Of a stretch of 64,000 nucleotides of DNA, positions 46,801 through 57,034 are shown piece after piece. A program made the translations under genes and the position numbers. The notes below the pieces were generated by a model. That model was not told where the DNA came from, made no database searches, and was given only the letters and a program-made list of their open reading frames with translations. Numbering within the stretch: the first letter of the stretch is position 1; each line of letters begins with the position of its first letter. Source of the DNA: Lolium rigidum (taxonomy: Eukaryota; Streptophyta; Magnoliopsida; Poales; Poaceae); assembly GCF_022539505.1 (NCBI RefSeq), contig NC_061512.1, positions 248,698,510 to 248,762,509 of the forward strand, given 5' to 3'.

Positions 46801-47759
46801 CCGAAGTTTTTCCTTCATCCCATTTGAAGAAAACGACTGTCGCTGTCGAATTTGTTGAGGATTCTTCGAGTAAAGACTCAGCACAAGAGTTGGAAGAGCT
46901 TCGGCAGCAACTCCAATCCACGAAGAGGCAGTCACTTATGCTCATGGAACAATCTCGAAAATCCTCCGAGAGGGAAAAGGTTGCACTCCAACAGGCTCAA
47001 GATGCCATAGCTGAAAAGGACTCCGCGGTTGCTGAGGCTGCTGCAGCTTCATCTCGAGAGAACTTTATGCTTCAGCTGCTAACGGATGCTAGCTTGGATA
47101 TGGCAGGTGTGCTTCATTAACTTTGTCATGCTTTATTTCTCTTTTTTGCTTGTCTCCTCGTTGCCGCTGATTCTTTCACAATAGGTTCCTTCTTGGATGC
47201 TACTACCGAAGATGAACGTGTCGAAGCTCGATCCAATGCTCTTCTCAGGCTTGCGCGTGATCATGGTTCGAATTTTTGGGGCACGCTTGAACGGACTCGC
47301 CAGATCGTCAGGTTTCAGGATCGCGCGCTTCAGGTTCGCGATTATCTCGACTTTTGTACAAGGACCTTGTCTCTGGTCTATGGCACCATGTTTCCTCGTA
47401 ATAAGATGCCAGAGACTCTTCCTGCTTTAATGGACAAATTTCGGGATGCTCCTCGAATCCACGGCTTTGTGCGGGCCCAATTAGCTGCTGGCGCAAGGTT
47501 TGCTATGATCATGATAAAAATCTGTTACCCGAAGTTAGACATGGGTCAGGTTGTTCCAAAGTGCCTGGCCAAGATGGCGAAGAGGAGGAAGAACTTCAGC
47601 AAATATGACGACGTTGTGACCCCTGTTGCCGAAGATATGATGGATGAACTTCTTCGGATGGACGCTGAATTCTTCGTGAAGGGCAGCTATGCTGAACATA
47701 GCACTCGCGCTATAAATAATGAACGGTTGACGATAGATAATATTCTTGGCAACCCTTGA
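43889..47759 (+). pseudogene. Antisense gene of element B ('putative gypsy type transposon' domain)
   Basis: It runs opposite to gag-pol, between integrase and 3' LTR. Proposed exons: 43889-44827, 44913-about 45238, about 45330-45567, 45684-45756, 45839-46060, 46149-about 46580, 46764-47106, 47185-47759; most have good GT-AG borders and keep frame. Exon 1 (MPPRKLTKHS..., LHHLTPNSILHIAIFI, CESFLGVQPNWSLWKRIFF) matches the plant domain called putative gypsy type transposon (Transposase_28). Exons 4-7 are coiled coil (AEANKRADTLASELEQ). The last exon holds GSNFWGTLERTRQIVRFQ. The role is unknown. In-frame stops in exon 6 (after SRLFP, near 46290) and an unclear second donor make this copy probably dead. 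Confidence 0.7.
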
Positions 47760-48263
47760 AGTTTTGTTGCTCCAAGGATTGTGTCTTGTATGTAGTAAAC
47801 ATAGTCTATAGCGTAAGGTCACTATATTTTTGTTTTTCAATGCCAAGCCCTCGGGCGTTTTGATGGCGATGTTTTCTTTTTATAATGTGAGGTTATCCCA
47901 AGGCAAGATAAATTATATTTGTGTACTATTTTTGCGGGCGCGAGCCCCCGAGCTTTAGGTTGACCGCTTTTTGGCGACACCTTTTATTTTGGCGAGGTAT
48001 TTTATACCAAGGCGAGATATTTTGCAGGTTGTATTTGTCGGCATCGTGTATATATATGTTGTATCTTCTGGGTAGAAGCCCCCGAGCCTGTCGAAAAGAT
48101 ATATAATTCCACTATCTTTATTATATTGCAGCACCGCGAGCCCGCCTCATTAAAAACCTTTCCCGGCCCCACTCGGTGCCCCGAAAAAGGAAAAGAGTGC
48201 GTCTGAAAACTCGCGGGCGTTTCAGTACATTGTATGTTTACAAAGGAGACTATATTTCGGCCT
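47760..48263 (-). other. Element B spacer between integrase and antisense gene
   Basis: No coding seen. It contains two polypurine-like words (47942-47952, 48075-48086). It would be the shared 3' end of the two opposing transcription units. Confidence 0.5.
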
Positions 48264-49764
48264 CTAAGCGTAAAAACGCCTAAGCTGCGCCACGTTCGAA
48301 GGATTTGGCTCAGCAATCCCCATCTTCTTGTCCTTGATTCTGTATGCTCCTCCTTCGATTACTTCTGTGACGATGTAAGGTCTGAGCCATGGTGACTCGA
48401 GTTTTTCATGGCTTTTTTGATTGAGTCGTAAAACCAAGTCCCCAACTTGAAAAGATCTTGGTCGCAATCGTCGACTGTGGTAGTTTTTCAGGTCCTGTTG
48501 ATATTTGGCGACTCGTGACAATACTTCATCTCGAGCCTCATCAAGTGCGCCGACATCATCCTCCAAAGCTCTTCTCGAAGTTTCTCCATCATACTCTGTA
48601 ACTCTTGGAGAATCATGCTCTATTTCTATCGGCAGTACTGCTTCAGCTCCATGGACCAGGAAGAACGGCGTCTCCTGTGTCGCCGTGTTTGGTGTTGTTC
48701 GAATACTCCACAACACACTTGGCAGCTCCTCTGGCCAAGTGTGCCGAGCTTTTTCCAATGGTCCTAACAGACGCTTCTTGATACCATTGCAGATGATGCC
48801 ATTGGCTTTCTCGACTTGACCGTTGGTCTGTGGATGTGCAACAGACGCAAAACTTAATTTAATGCCCACTTCTTCGCAATACGCTTTGAACTCCTTGGAT
48901 GTGAAATTACTGCCATTGTCTGTGACGATCCTATGGGGAACTCCAAATCAAAAAACAATGCTTTTCACAAACTTGATTGCCGACGCGCCGTCCGGTGAAT
49001 TTATTGGCTTTGCTTCTATCCACTTGGTAAATTTGTCGACAGCAACGAGCATATACTCATATCCTCCTGGCGAAGCTTTGTGTAGTTTTCCCACCATATC
49101 GAGACCCCATTGAGCAAAGGGCCAAGACAATGGGATTGGCATCAGTTCTGCTGCCGGAGAGTGAGGTTTTGCGGCGAATCTCTGGCACGCGTCGCAAGTT
49201 CGCACTATTTCCTTTGCGTCCTCAATTGCTGTTAACCAGTAAAATCCTGCCCTGAAGACTTTAGCCGCGATAGCTCGACTGCTTGCGTGATGCCCACATA
49301 TTCCTTCGTGTACATATTTCATGATGATCCTTCCTTCTTCGGGTGTGACACACCTTTGTAGCACACCCGAAATACTTCGCTTGTACAACTCCCCTTTTAT
49401 CACAGTTAAAGCTTTAGATCGTCTGATTATTCGCCTTGCTTCAACTGGATCGCCGGGTATTGTTTTCCTTAAGATGTATGATATGTACGCCTGCATCCAT
49501 GGAATTTGCACCATCATGACTAGCTCCTGTTCCTCTTCTTCTTCTTCCAATGATTCTTTGGTGACACTCGAAGGTTTTTCTTCCTTCTTCTTTGTTTTCA
49601 TTGGCTTCGTTGATCTCTCGCTTATTTCTTCCCAAAACACGCCTGGAGGGATAGCGAGACATTGCGACCCGATGTTTGCAAAAACATCGGCTTCATCATT
49701 GCTCAGCCTACTGATGTGGTTTACCTCGCATCCATCAAACAACTTTTCTAGCTCATTATACAGC

Positions 49765-50929
49765 TGTTACCACCTGATTTTGGCCAAATCAGAAGATGGG
49801 CCGTAAGTGAAGATGGGCTTGAAGGACGTACACGTGGAGCATCTTCGAAGCGGCCTTGCGCTAAGAGTTTGGGCTAAGTGGCCCGTGTATCTGTAATATT
49901 ATTAGATCGTATCGTGTTTAGAATTAACAGATAGAGTCTGGCCCGTGCACGGTTAGGTGCACGCCTCAATTAGAAAGTCCTTTGGACTATAAATATGTAT
50001 CTAGGGTTATCGGAAAAGGAGGACAATCATCGTTCAACCAACACAAATCAGGCGCATCGCCACCCCTTTCTTCGAGGGTTTCTCCCGGGTAAGCACCATG
50101 CTGCCTAGATCGCATCTCGCGATCTAGGCAGTATACGTTTATTCGTCTACCTTGTACTGCTCGTGCTGAAGCCTTGTTGATGGCGAGCAGTACTATTTAT
50201 CCTTAGGTGTTTAGGGGCTTGCATTGATGCTTTCTCGTACATATCTGCGTGGCAATGCCGTCCCTCGACACCTAGCTGCCCTTACACCCATCCAGGTGTA
50301 AGGGCAGCATCTTGCTTGTTCGCTACTTAGTAGATCCGATCCGTTATAGTTGCTCCTTGCCCTGCAAGGATTAGTTTAATATCTGCATAGTTAGGCCTTA
50401 TGCTGGGGTCGGACGATCCGGTAGTGCGTTAGGTGTTGTTCGCCGTCCCTGCAAGGGATGTTCCGGGAATCAACGTTATGTTGGTTTTAGGCCTCTCGTA
50501 GGGGTAGTTTGCATCATCTTCCGTAGCTGCTAGGCCCGATCACACGTAGGACGTTCCGGTTATGCGGTGAAAACCCTAAACTGTCGTGGATCGCTTTAGC
50601 TTTGTTTTGATCAGCGGGATCCCCATGTCATTGTAAATCCAACGTGAACCATGGGGCGATCGGCTCTTTGAGCCGATCCACAAGGAAACCTGAGAGCCGA
50701 TAGGGCTCGTATTTAATGTTTACGTGTCTACCATGCAGGAACAATCGAAGCACTCTAACACCTTCCTGATCGGGTCTAGGTCAGGTGGCACACCCTAGCA
50801 ACTGCCAGGACGTGGCTAGAAGATTTGCGGGACGACGCTTGGTGCCAGGGTCCACTAAGCGGCCTTGGGAGCCTCCCGGCTCTTCGTGTTGCTTAGCCAT
50901 TGCCCGTCGGTGGGTTTTGGAGGGTAACA
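49765..50929 (+). repeat. 5' LTR of element C
   Basis: TATA box CTATAAATAT at 49987-49996. Two perfect stems downstream: 13 bp at 50101-50131 (loop 5) and 14 bp at 50275-50308 (loop 6). Also GATCGGCTCTTTGAGCCGATCC near 50663. Confidence 0.9.
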
Positions 50930-50934
50930 CATTC

Positions 50935-50952
50935 TGGCATGCCCGGTGGGAC
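50935..50952 (+). other. Probable primer binding site, element C
   Basis: TGGCATGCCCGGTGGGAC lies 5 nt after the LTR end. It has the form of a plant tRNA 3'-end complement, but I cannot name the tRNA. Confidence 0.55.
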
Positions 50953-50989
50953 CTCTTCTGCAACATCCACGTCAACACCGACATCCGAG

Positions 50990-53583
50990 ATGGCAGAGGA
51001 ACAGATCACATACAAGGATCTCCCTCCTGATCATAAGAAGTACGATGAGCTGAAGGCCATCGTTGAAGCCGAACTCATCGGCTCCTTTGAGAAGACCCGT
51101 TCGCACGGCATCAGGTTCAAAGGATTCACGCCACAAGGCGTCTTTGAAGGGGTAGATCTGTCTCTCCCTTCAGATGAACGTACCAGAGCCCTGCGACAGG
51201 AAATCAACTACGTGGTGGCTCACTCGCTACATCGGCATTCTGAGAGCCTGGTGAATTCTTTGGAGCGCGTTGCGCTCCGGGTGGTCCAAGAAGTCATGGA
51301 GCGTCGGTACTCCCCCTCAGGACCTGTTCTAGGAACTCACCAAGGAGAGGTGCAACTCCACACCAGGCCACCATTGCCGTACGCGATGGCAGCTCCACAG
51401 CAACAAGGTTCACCGGCATACGTTGTCTACAAGGTTGGAGGTGATCCGGGCGACTACCAGTTCTTATATGAGCCGCCCAAGGAGATCCCACACGGATACG
51501 TGTGCACGTTTGTGCCGGACTGCAACAACTGGACGCAGGCGATCCAGGCTCCAACAGGAGGGATGGCCGGAGCAGGAGCCATTGTTCCGGCAGGAGGAAC
51601 GACTGCAGCAGCGGGGGGTGTGGGAGCAGAAGCTGAGAAACAGGCGTGGCTAGCCAAGTATACCACTGCACCAGGTCCGGAAAGCTCAACCGCCACTACC
51701 TCCACCGCAGATCGGATCGGTGCGAGTCTCGAGAGATCGGTTCGGCATCTTGCCGAAGAAGAAGATAATCGGCTATTCCAAGCCGTACCCCAATGAGTTC
51801 GACCTGATCCCACTACCACCTAAGTACCGGCTTCCGGACTTCAACAAATTCAGTGGGTCGAAGGATCTAGCTCCATCGAGCACGTGAGCCGATACTTGGC
51901 CCAGCCTGGGCATGGCTTCGGCATCGGATCAGCTACGGGTGAGGTGCTTCTCGCAATCCCTCACCGGTCCAGCTTTTGGGTGGTACACCTCGCTGCGGCC
52001 AAATTCGAGTACGATCATGGAAGCGAGCTGGAGGAACAGTTTCACACCCAATATCATTCGAAGCTACCGAAGCTGGTATTGCCGAACTAGCACGGAGTTC
52101 GGCGAGGCGAGGAGAGACAGTGTCTGAGTACATTCAGCGTTTCAGAACTGTCAAGAACCGATGCTATTCGGTTCATTTAACTGAGAAAGAAGCAGTCGAA
52201 CTGGCCGTGGCAGGCTTTGCAGCGTCATTCAAAGATCTGACGTTCCAAGTGGAGTACAACTCGTTGACACACCTGGTCAATAGACTGACCTTATATGAAC
52301 AGCGCCATCCAGAACTGTACCAGGACAAGTTCAAGCGCGCGATAACCCTGGTCAATGCCGATGAGGATGAAGATTCCGCGGAAGATCGGAAGTCGCGAGT
52401 AGCCGAGTGGACTCGGACGCCGGCACTCGTGTCCTGCAAATGGGTGAACCCGCCGGGGCCTCCAAGAGGGTTGGACTTTGATGTGAGCAAAACTGAACAG
52501 ATCTTCGATCTGCTACTGAAAGAGAAACAGTTGAAGCTCCCTGAAGGCCGCAAGATCCCTACGGCACAAGAGATGAACAAAAGGCCATACTGCAAATGGC
52601 ATGATACGTTCACGCACACCACCAACGACTGCAAAGTATTACGTGCACAAATTCAGATGGCGATAGAATCAGGCCGATTAACTTTCGGACAGTTTGCCAT
52701 GAAGGTAGACATGCGTCCGTTTCCGGACGTCAACATGGTGGACCTAAGCCACTCCATAAGGGAGCCTGGGTTCTCTTTTGATGTCAATATGGCAGGGTTC
52801 GTGATCCGCCATGGCAAAGATAAAGCAGAGAGCAGCCACTCTCGTGGCAAAGATAAAGAGGAGGCCGTTCCACGCGACCGGCCCCAAGATGATGATAGAC
52901 GGTACCTAACCGAGGAGGAGGTGAGAAGCATACGGTATCAGCGCCCAATCTCCGTACATCTCCTCAACAAATATGAGCAGCAGTACGACCGACGTCGGCG
53001 CTACGACGAGGACGATGAAAAAATATCGTCGGTCTGATGCAGAAAACAGGAGGTATCGTCAGCACGACAGGAACAACGACGGGTACGAACGTCGCGCTAG
53101 AGGGAGGTCAAGGGAGCAAGACAACGTGGATAAGCACTGGGACTGTCCCTTCTTCAAACATTGCTCGGGACTCAGGGAATGAGCCGATTGCCAACAATCG
53201 AGAATTGCCCAGAATGCAAACAGCAAAGGAGAAGGGCAAACGAAGTTTCAGTGTTCGAGCGTCTAGGACCTCTCCCACCTCATAACAAGCGAGCTGAGTC
53301 ATCTCAAGAAGAAGACTTCGAGGAGTCAGATGGAGAAGAAGATAGGTATCACCGACCAAGGTGGTGCCTCGATGGACTCAGCCACTCTCAGAAGCGTAGG
53401 GTGCAGCGGCTGCGAAACCTGGAAGAAGCCGAGGCACAGTACCTGTACACGTTGAGAAGAGCGCGGCCCGACCTGGCCGCGAAAATTCAGCAAAAATTGG
53501 AGACGAAGGCGCGCCCGCCAAAGAAAGTATGGCGCCATAACAGGCGAAAGCCGATGCACAGGCATCGGCTGATGCCGATGTAG
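50990..53583 (+). pseudogene. Element C gag-like region, frameshifted
   Basis: The ATG at 50990 (MAEEQITYKDLPPDHKKYD) opens 268 codons to 51796. A frame change then leads to LEEQFHTQYH-like and EYIQRFRTVKNRC capsid-type segments (about 52020-52160), within the frame open to 53037. This includes a CKWHDTFTHTTNDC zinc-knuckle-like motif (about 52590-52632). Further frame changes lead through CPFFKHC and CPECKQQRRR (about 53140-53230) to a basic end at 53583. It packages the element if intact. At least three frame changes are needed, so this copy is broken. Confidence 0.65.
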
Positions 53584-55015
53584 AGGCATCGGCTGATACA
53601 AACATGGTATCTGTGACCCGGACGGAGTAGCAGGTCCAAGACATTGGACGTACGTGGCAAGGCCGATCCGTGAGATCGGCCCTCAAAAAATGAAAAGCAA
53701 AGGATCTTATCTCCAGCATGCCACATAGCTACAGTAGAAATCTAAGAAGTTGCAAACCATCGTCAAACATTGCAATGGAAAGGGAGGCCGATTCCCGCAA
53801 TCGGCCGAAAGTATCCTCGACATACGTTTTGTCTATGTTCAGCATTGATCCAACAGATGCCTGAAGAGCCGATACCATCAATTACTTGACAGAATCGGCT
53901 CGGGGGGCACATAGATGGATGAGACACGAGGATACGAAGCTTGGAGTGGATATCAAATGCCCAGCAGAACAGCTCAAATATGGGGGCCGATACGTAAACA
54001 AATCGGCCGTAAAAAATCGAAAATACAAAAATTTTTGGGCACAGCCATTGCGTAGACATCGACTCAAGAATTCAAAGCCGATGCACGGCCATCGACTCAA
54101 GGGGTACAAGCTATTATAAGAAGAGGCCTGATGAGGTAGTCTCCGAGTTACATGGCGAGGCTCTACTCTCCAACCGTTTGGTGACTCAGGTCTTCTCTGC
54201 GAGGACCTTCAACTTTGTTTGCGAGTCTTCAAGTGTAGCAGTGCTAGCAGAGGCGTCAGTTTGGGCGCCCGAAACTGCCCATAGGCTTGACTAAGGTGAC
54301 GACCTCAATATTCTCACCAGAAGCCGCATCGTTGAATTGAAGAAGCTCAGGGGGCATATACAGAGAAGGTACAAGGCGTACAAGGCCGCAAAAATGTACC
54401 CAGGTGAGCCGATTCAGGAATTAATCGGCTGGTAAAAATCGAGGAAGTACGACGGATTTCAGCGTAGCCGATGCTTGGACATCGACTCTAGTACAATTAC
54501 ACAAGATTTACCAGCTGCATGTTCAAGATGCGAATTCGACAGTACTGTCAGAAGCATCAGTTAAGTTGTTGGTGATTCATCTACAACATCGGCTTTCAGC
54601 GGAGGGAAGGTAATTAATGGGGGCAAGTTGGCTGGTTCTGCATAGTGACTGCCTCAAACTACCTGCAAAACCCTTTGTTCGACCTTCGCACCCTCACCGC
54701 TAGTCTCGCCTTGACTGAGGCTCGGGGGGTAGCTGGTCTGGCGGATGGTATGTTTTAGAAGCCGATTGGAATATCATCGGTTGATCCTTCGCCGCAACTT
54801 TCTTCAACAAATGATGAATTCTTGAAGATTACCAGGTCTCAAAGTCGTCAGCTGAGGAATGGAAGGATGGATTACGTAGGACCGATGCGTTGACATCGGC
54901 TCATTAAGCATTGGTTGAGGGAGAATCGGCTAAATCAATTTGTGGAAAATCGACAAAGTCAAATTGGAGGAAATTCTTCATTGATAAAAGGGGATTTCTT
55001 ACAAGAAGGAGCCGA
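53540..55015 (+). repeat. Array of dispersed GCCGAT...ATCGGC hairpins in element C
   Basis: Pairs of GCCGAT and ATCGGC with 7-12 nt between them: 53550/53564, 53574/53588, 53662/53675, 53787/53800, 53986/54002, 54408/54424, plus imperfect ones near 54078, 54466, 54760 and 54880. No ORF of note in this stretch. Confidence 0.75.
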
Positions 55016-55081
55016 TTGCTCTCAAAAGGAACTGCTGGAGGGATACATTGCCTTAATCTATTACTCCTAGCTCTGTCCTAT

Positions 55082-55600
55082 CTAAGGGCCGCTGCTGCCC
55101 TCATCGTCGCCGTCGCCGCCGTTGGTGCTGCTCCCGGCTGGTTCTTCGTCGCTGCTGTAGCGACCTCCGGCGGGACCTTCATTGTCCTCGTCCTCTTCGT
55201 CGGCGTCGGCATCGTCGCTGTCAAAGTCGCTCATGTTGCCCGGCCAAGGGCAGAGACGCTTGGCCGGCGGCTCGTCAGAGGAGGCGTCGTCCTCCTCCTC
55301 CTCCTCCTCCTCCTTCACCTCCTCAGCGGAGGAGGGGCCATCCCAGGAGAAGCCGTCGTCGTCGCTTCCCTCCTCCGACGACCCAATGGCGAGGAAGCGA
55401 AGGTCGCTCTCCCCGTCCGTTAGGGACTGGTCATCTTCAGACCAGACGGAGGAGTCGTGGGTCGACTCGTCCCCGTCGGCTATGGCGCGGCGGATGTTGG
55501 CCGCGTGGGCCTCCTGCGGGTCCCATTCCGGCGTCGGCTCGCGAGAAGGGGAAGATTGGGTGGAAAGACCCGATGAGGGAGAAGAAGAGGAAGAAGACAT
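55082..55600 (-). CDS. Antisense acidic Ser/Glu-rich ORF in element C
   Basis: The ATG at 55600 gives 172 codons on the strand opposite to the element. The product is Ser-rich at the start, then carries EPTPEWDPQEAHAANIRRAI and RFLAIGSSEE, a Glu run, DEPPAKRLCPWPG and an Asp/Glu-rich end. There is no known enzymatic domain. Acidic runs and a KR-containing patch would fit a nuclear or chromatin-linked factor, but that is speculation. A TATA-like CTATATCC lies about 85 bp upstream (55684-55691). The frame is intact, in an element whose gag is broken. Low complexity means it could be a chance ORF. Confidence 0.45.
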   Translation of the reverse strand: MSSSSSSPSSGLSTQSSPSREPTPEWDPQEAHAANIRRAIADGDESTHDSSVWSEDDQSLTDGESDLRFLAIGSSEEGSDDDGFSWDGPSSAEEVKEEEEEEEDDASSDEPPAKRLCPWPGNMSDFDSDDADADEEDEDNEGPAGGRYSSDEEPAGSSTNGGDGDDEGSSGP

Positions 55601-55849
55601 ATTGGCCGAGGAGGGTTTTTTGGAAGTACTAGTGCGAAGGAGATGAAGAAGGGAATTACAGGAAGTGGCCAAATAAAAGGGGGGATATAGTGGTTTAATG
55701 CCTAAGCAGTTCCCATGGACGCGGTGCCAGAACCGTCAAATCGTGCAGGGAACTTGAGAAGGCAAGACGTCATCATGAAGAAAACTGCGACGGTTCTGCC
55801 ACGACATGACCCCTCGAAGGAGACAGATGGTTTTGCAATTATCATTATC

Positions 55850-55864
55850 AAAACCAGGGGGGCA
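55850..55864 (+). other. Polypurine tract of element C
   Basis: AAAACCAGGGGGGCA immediately precedes the 3' LTR at 55865. Confidence 0.6.
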
Positions 55865-57034
55865 TGTCTTACCACCCGATTTTGGCCAAATCAGGAGATG
55901 GGCCGTAAGTGAAGATGGGCTTGAAGGACGTACACGTGGAGCATCTTCGAAGCGGCCTTGCGCTAAGAGTTTGGGCTAAGTGGCCCGTGTATCTGTAATA
56001 TTATTAGATCGTATCGTGTTTAGAATTAACAGATAGAGTCTGGCCCGTGCACGGTTAGGTGCACGCCTCAATTAGAAAGTCCTTTGGACTATAAATATGT
56101 ATCTAGGGTTATCGGAAAAGGAGGACAATCATCGTTCAACCAACACAAATCAGGCGCATCGCCACCCCTTTCTTCGAGGGTTTCTCCCGGGTAAGCACCA
56201 TGCTGCCCAGATCGCATCTCGCGATCTAGGCGATATACGTTTATTCGTCTACCTTGTACTCGCTCGTGCTGAAGCCTTGTTGATGGCGAGCAGTACTATT
56301 TATCCTTAGGTGTTTAGGGGCTTGCATTGATGCTTTCTCGTGCATATCTGCGTGGCAATGCCGTCCCTCGACACCTAGCTGCCCTTACACCCATCCAGGT
56401 GTAAGGGCAGCATCTTTCTTGTTCGCTACTTAGTAGATCCGATCCGTTATAGTTGCTCCTTGCCCTGCAAGGATTAGTTTAATATCTGCATAGTTAGGCC
56501 TTATGCTGGGGTCGGACGATCCGGTAGTGCGTTAGGTGTTGTTCGCCGTCCCTGCAAGGGATGTTCCGGGAATCAACGTTATGTTGGTTTTTAGGCCTCT
56601 CGTAGGGGTAGTTTGCATCATCTTCCGTAGCTGCTAGGCCCGATCACACGTAGGACGTTCCGGTTATGCGGTGAAAACCCTAAACTGTCGTGGATCGCTT
56701 TAGCTTTGTTTTGATCAAGCAGGATCCCCATGTCATTGTAAATCCAACGTGAACCATGGGGCGATCGGCTCTTTGAGCCGATCCACAGGGAAACCTGAGA
56801 GCCGATAGGGCTCATATTTAATGTTTACGTGTCTACCATGCAGGAACAATCGAAGCACTCTAACACCTTCCTGATCGGGTCTAGGTCAGGTGGCACGCCC
56901 TAGCAACCGCCAGGACGTGGCTAGAAGATTTGCGGGACGACGCGAGGTGCCAGGGTCCACTAAGCGGCCTTGGGAGCCTCCCGGCTCTTCGTGTTGCTTA
57001 GCCATTGCCCGTCGGTGGGTTTTGGAGGGTAACA
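55865..57034 (+). repeat. 3' LTR of element C
   Basis: 1170 bp, closely matching 49765-50929. The 14-bp stem is kept (56378-56391 / 56398-56411); the 13-bp stem near 56200-56232 has lost pairing in a few positions. Confidence 0.9.

Larger units (their letters stand above)
49765..57034 (+). mobile_element. Non-autonomous LTR element C inside element B RNase H
   Basis: LTRs at 49765-50929 (1165 bp) and 55865-57034 (1170 bp) begin TGTTACCACC / TGTCTTACCACC and both end GAGGGTAACA. The flanks are ACAGC and ATAGC, a 5-bp duplication with one change. The interior has a gag-like region (50990-53583) but no protease, RT or integrase, then about 2.3 kb with small hairpins and an antisense ORF. It must use enzymes from another element. 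Confidence 0.9.

Noticed and set aside
50785..51030. Small frames across the end of the C LTR and leader
   Set aside because: They overlap the LTR end and primer site and have no partner in the gag frame.
55601..55672. Longer start for the element C antisense ORF
   Set aside because: The extra 24 codons begin with TTG; the first ATG is at 55600.
56886..57034. Extension of element B RT/RNase H into the C LTR
   Set aside because: The frame merely happens to stay open through 149 bases of LTR; the real continuation is at 49759.
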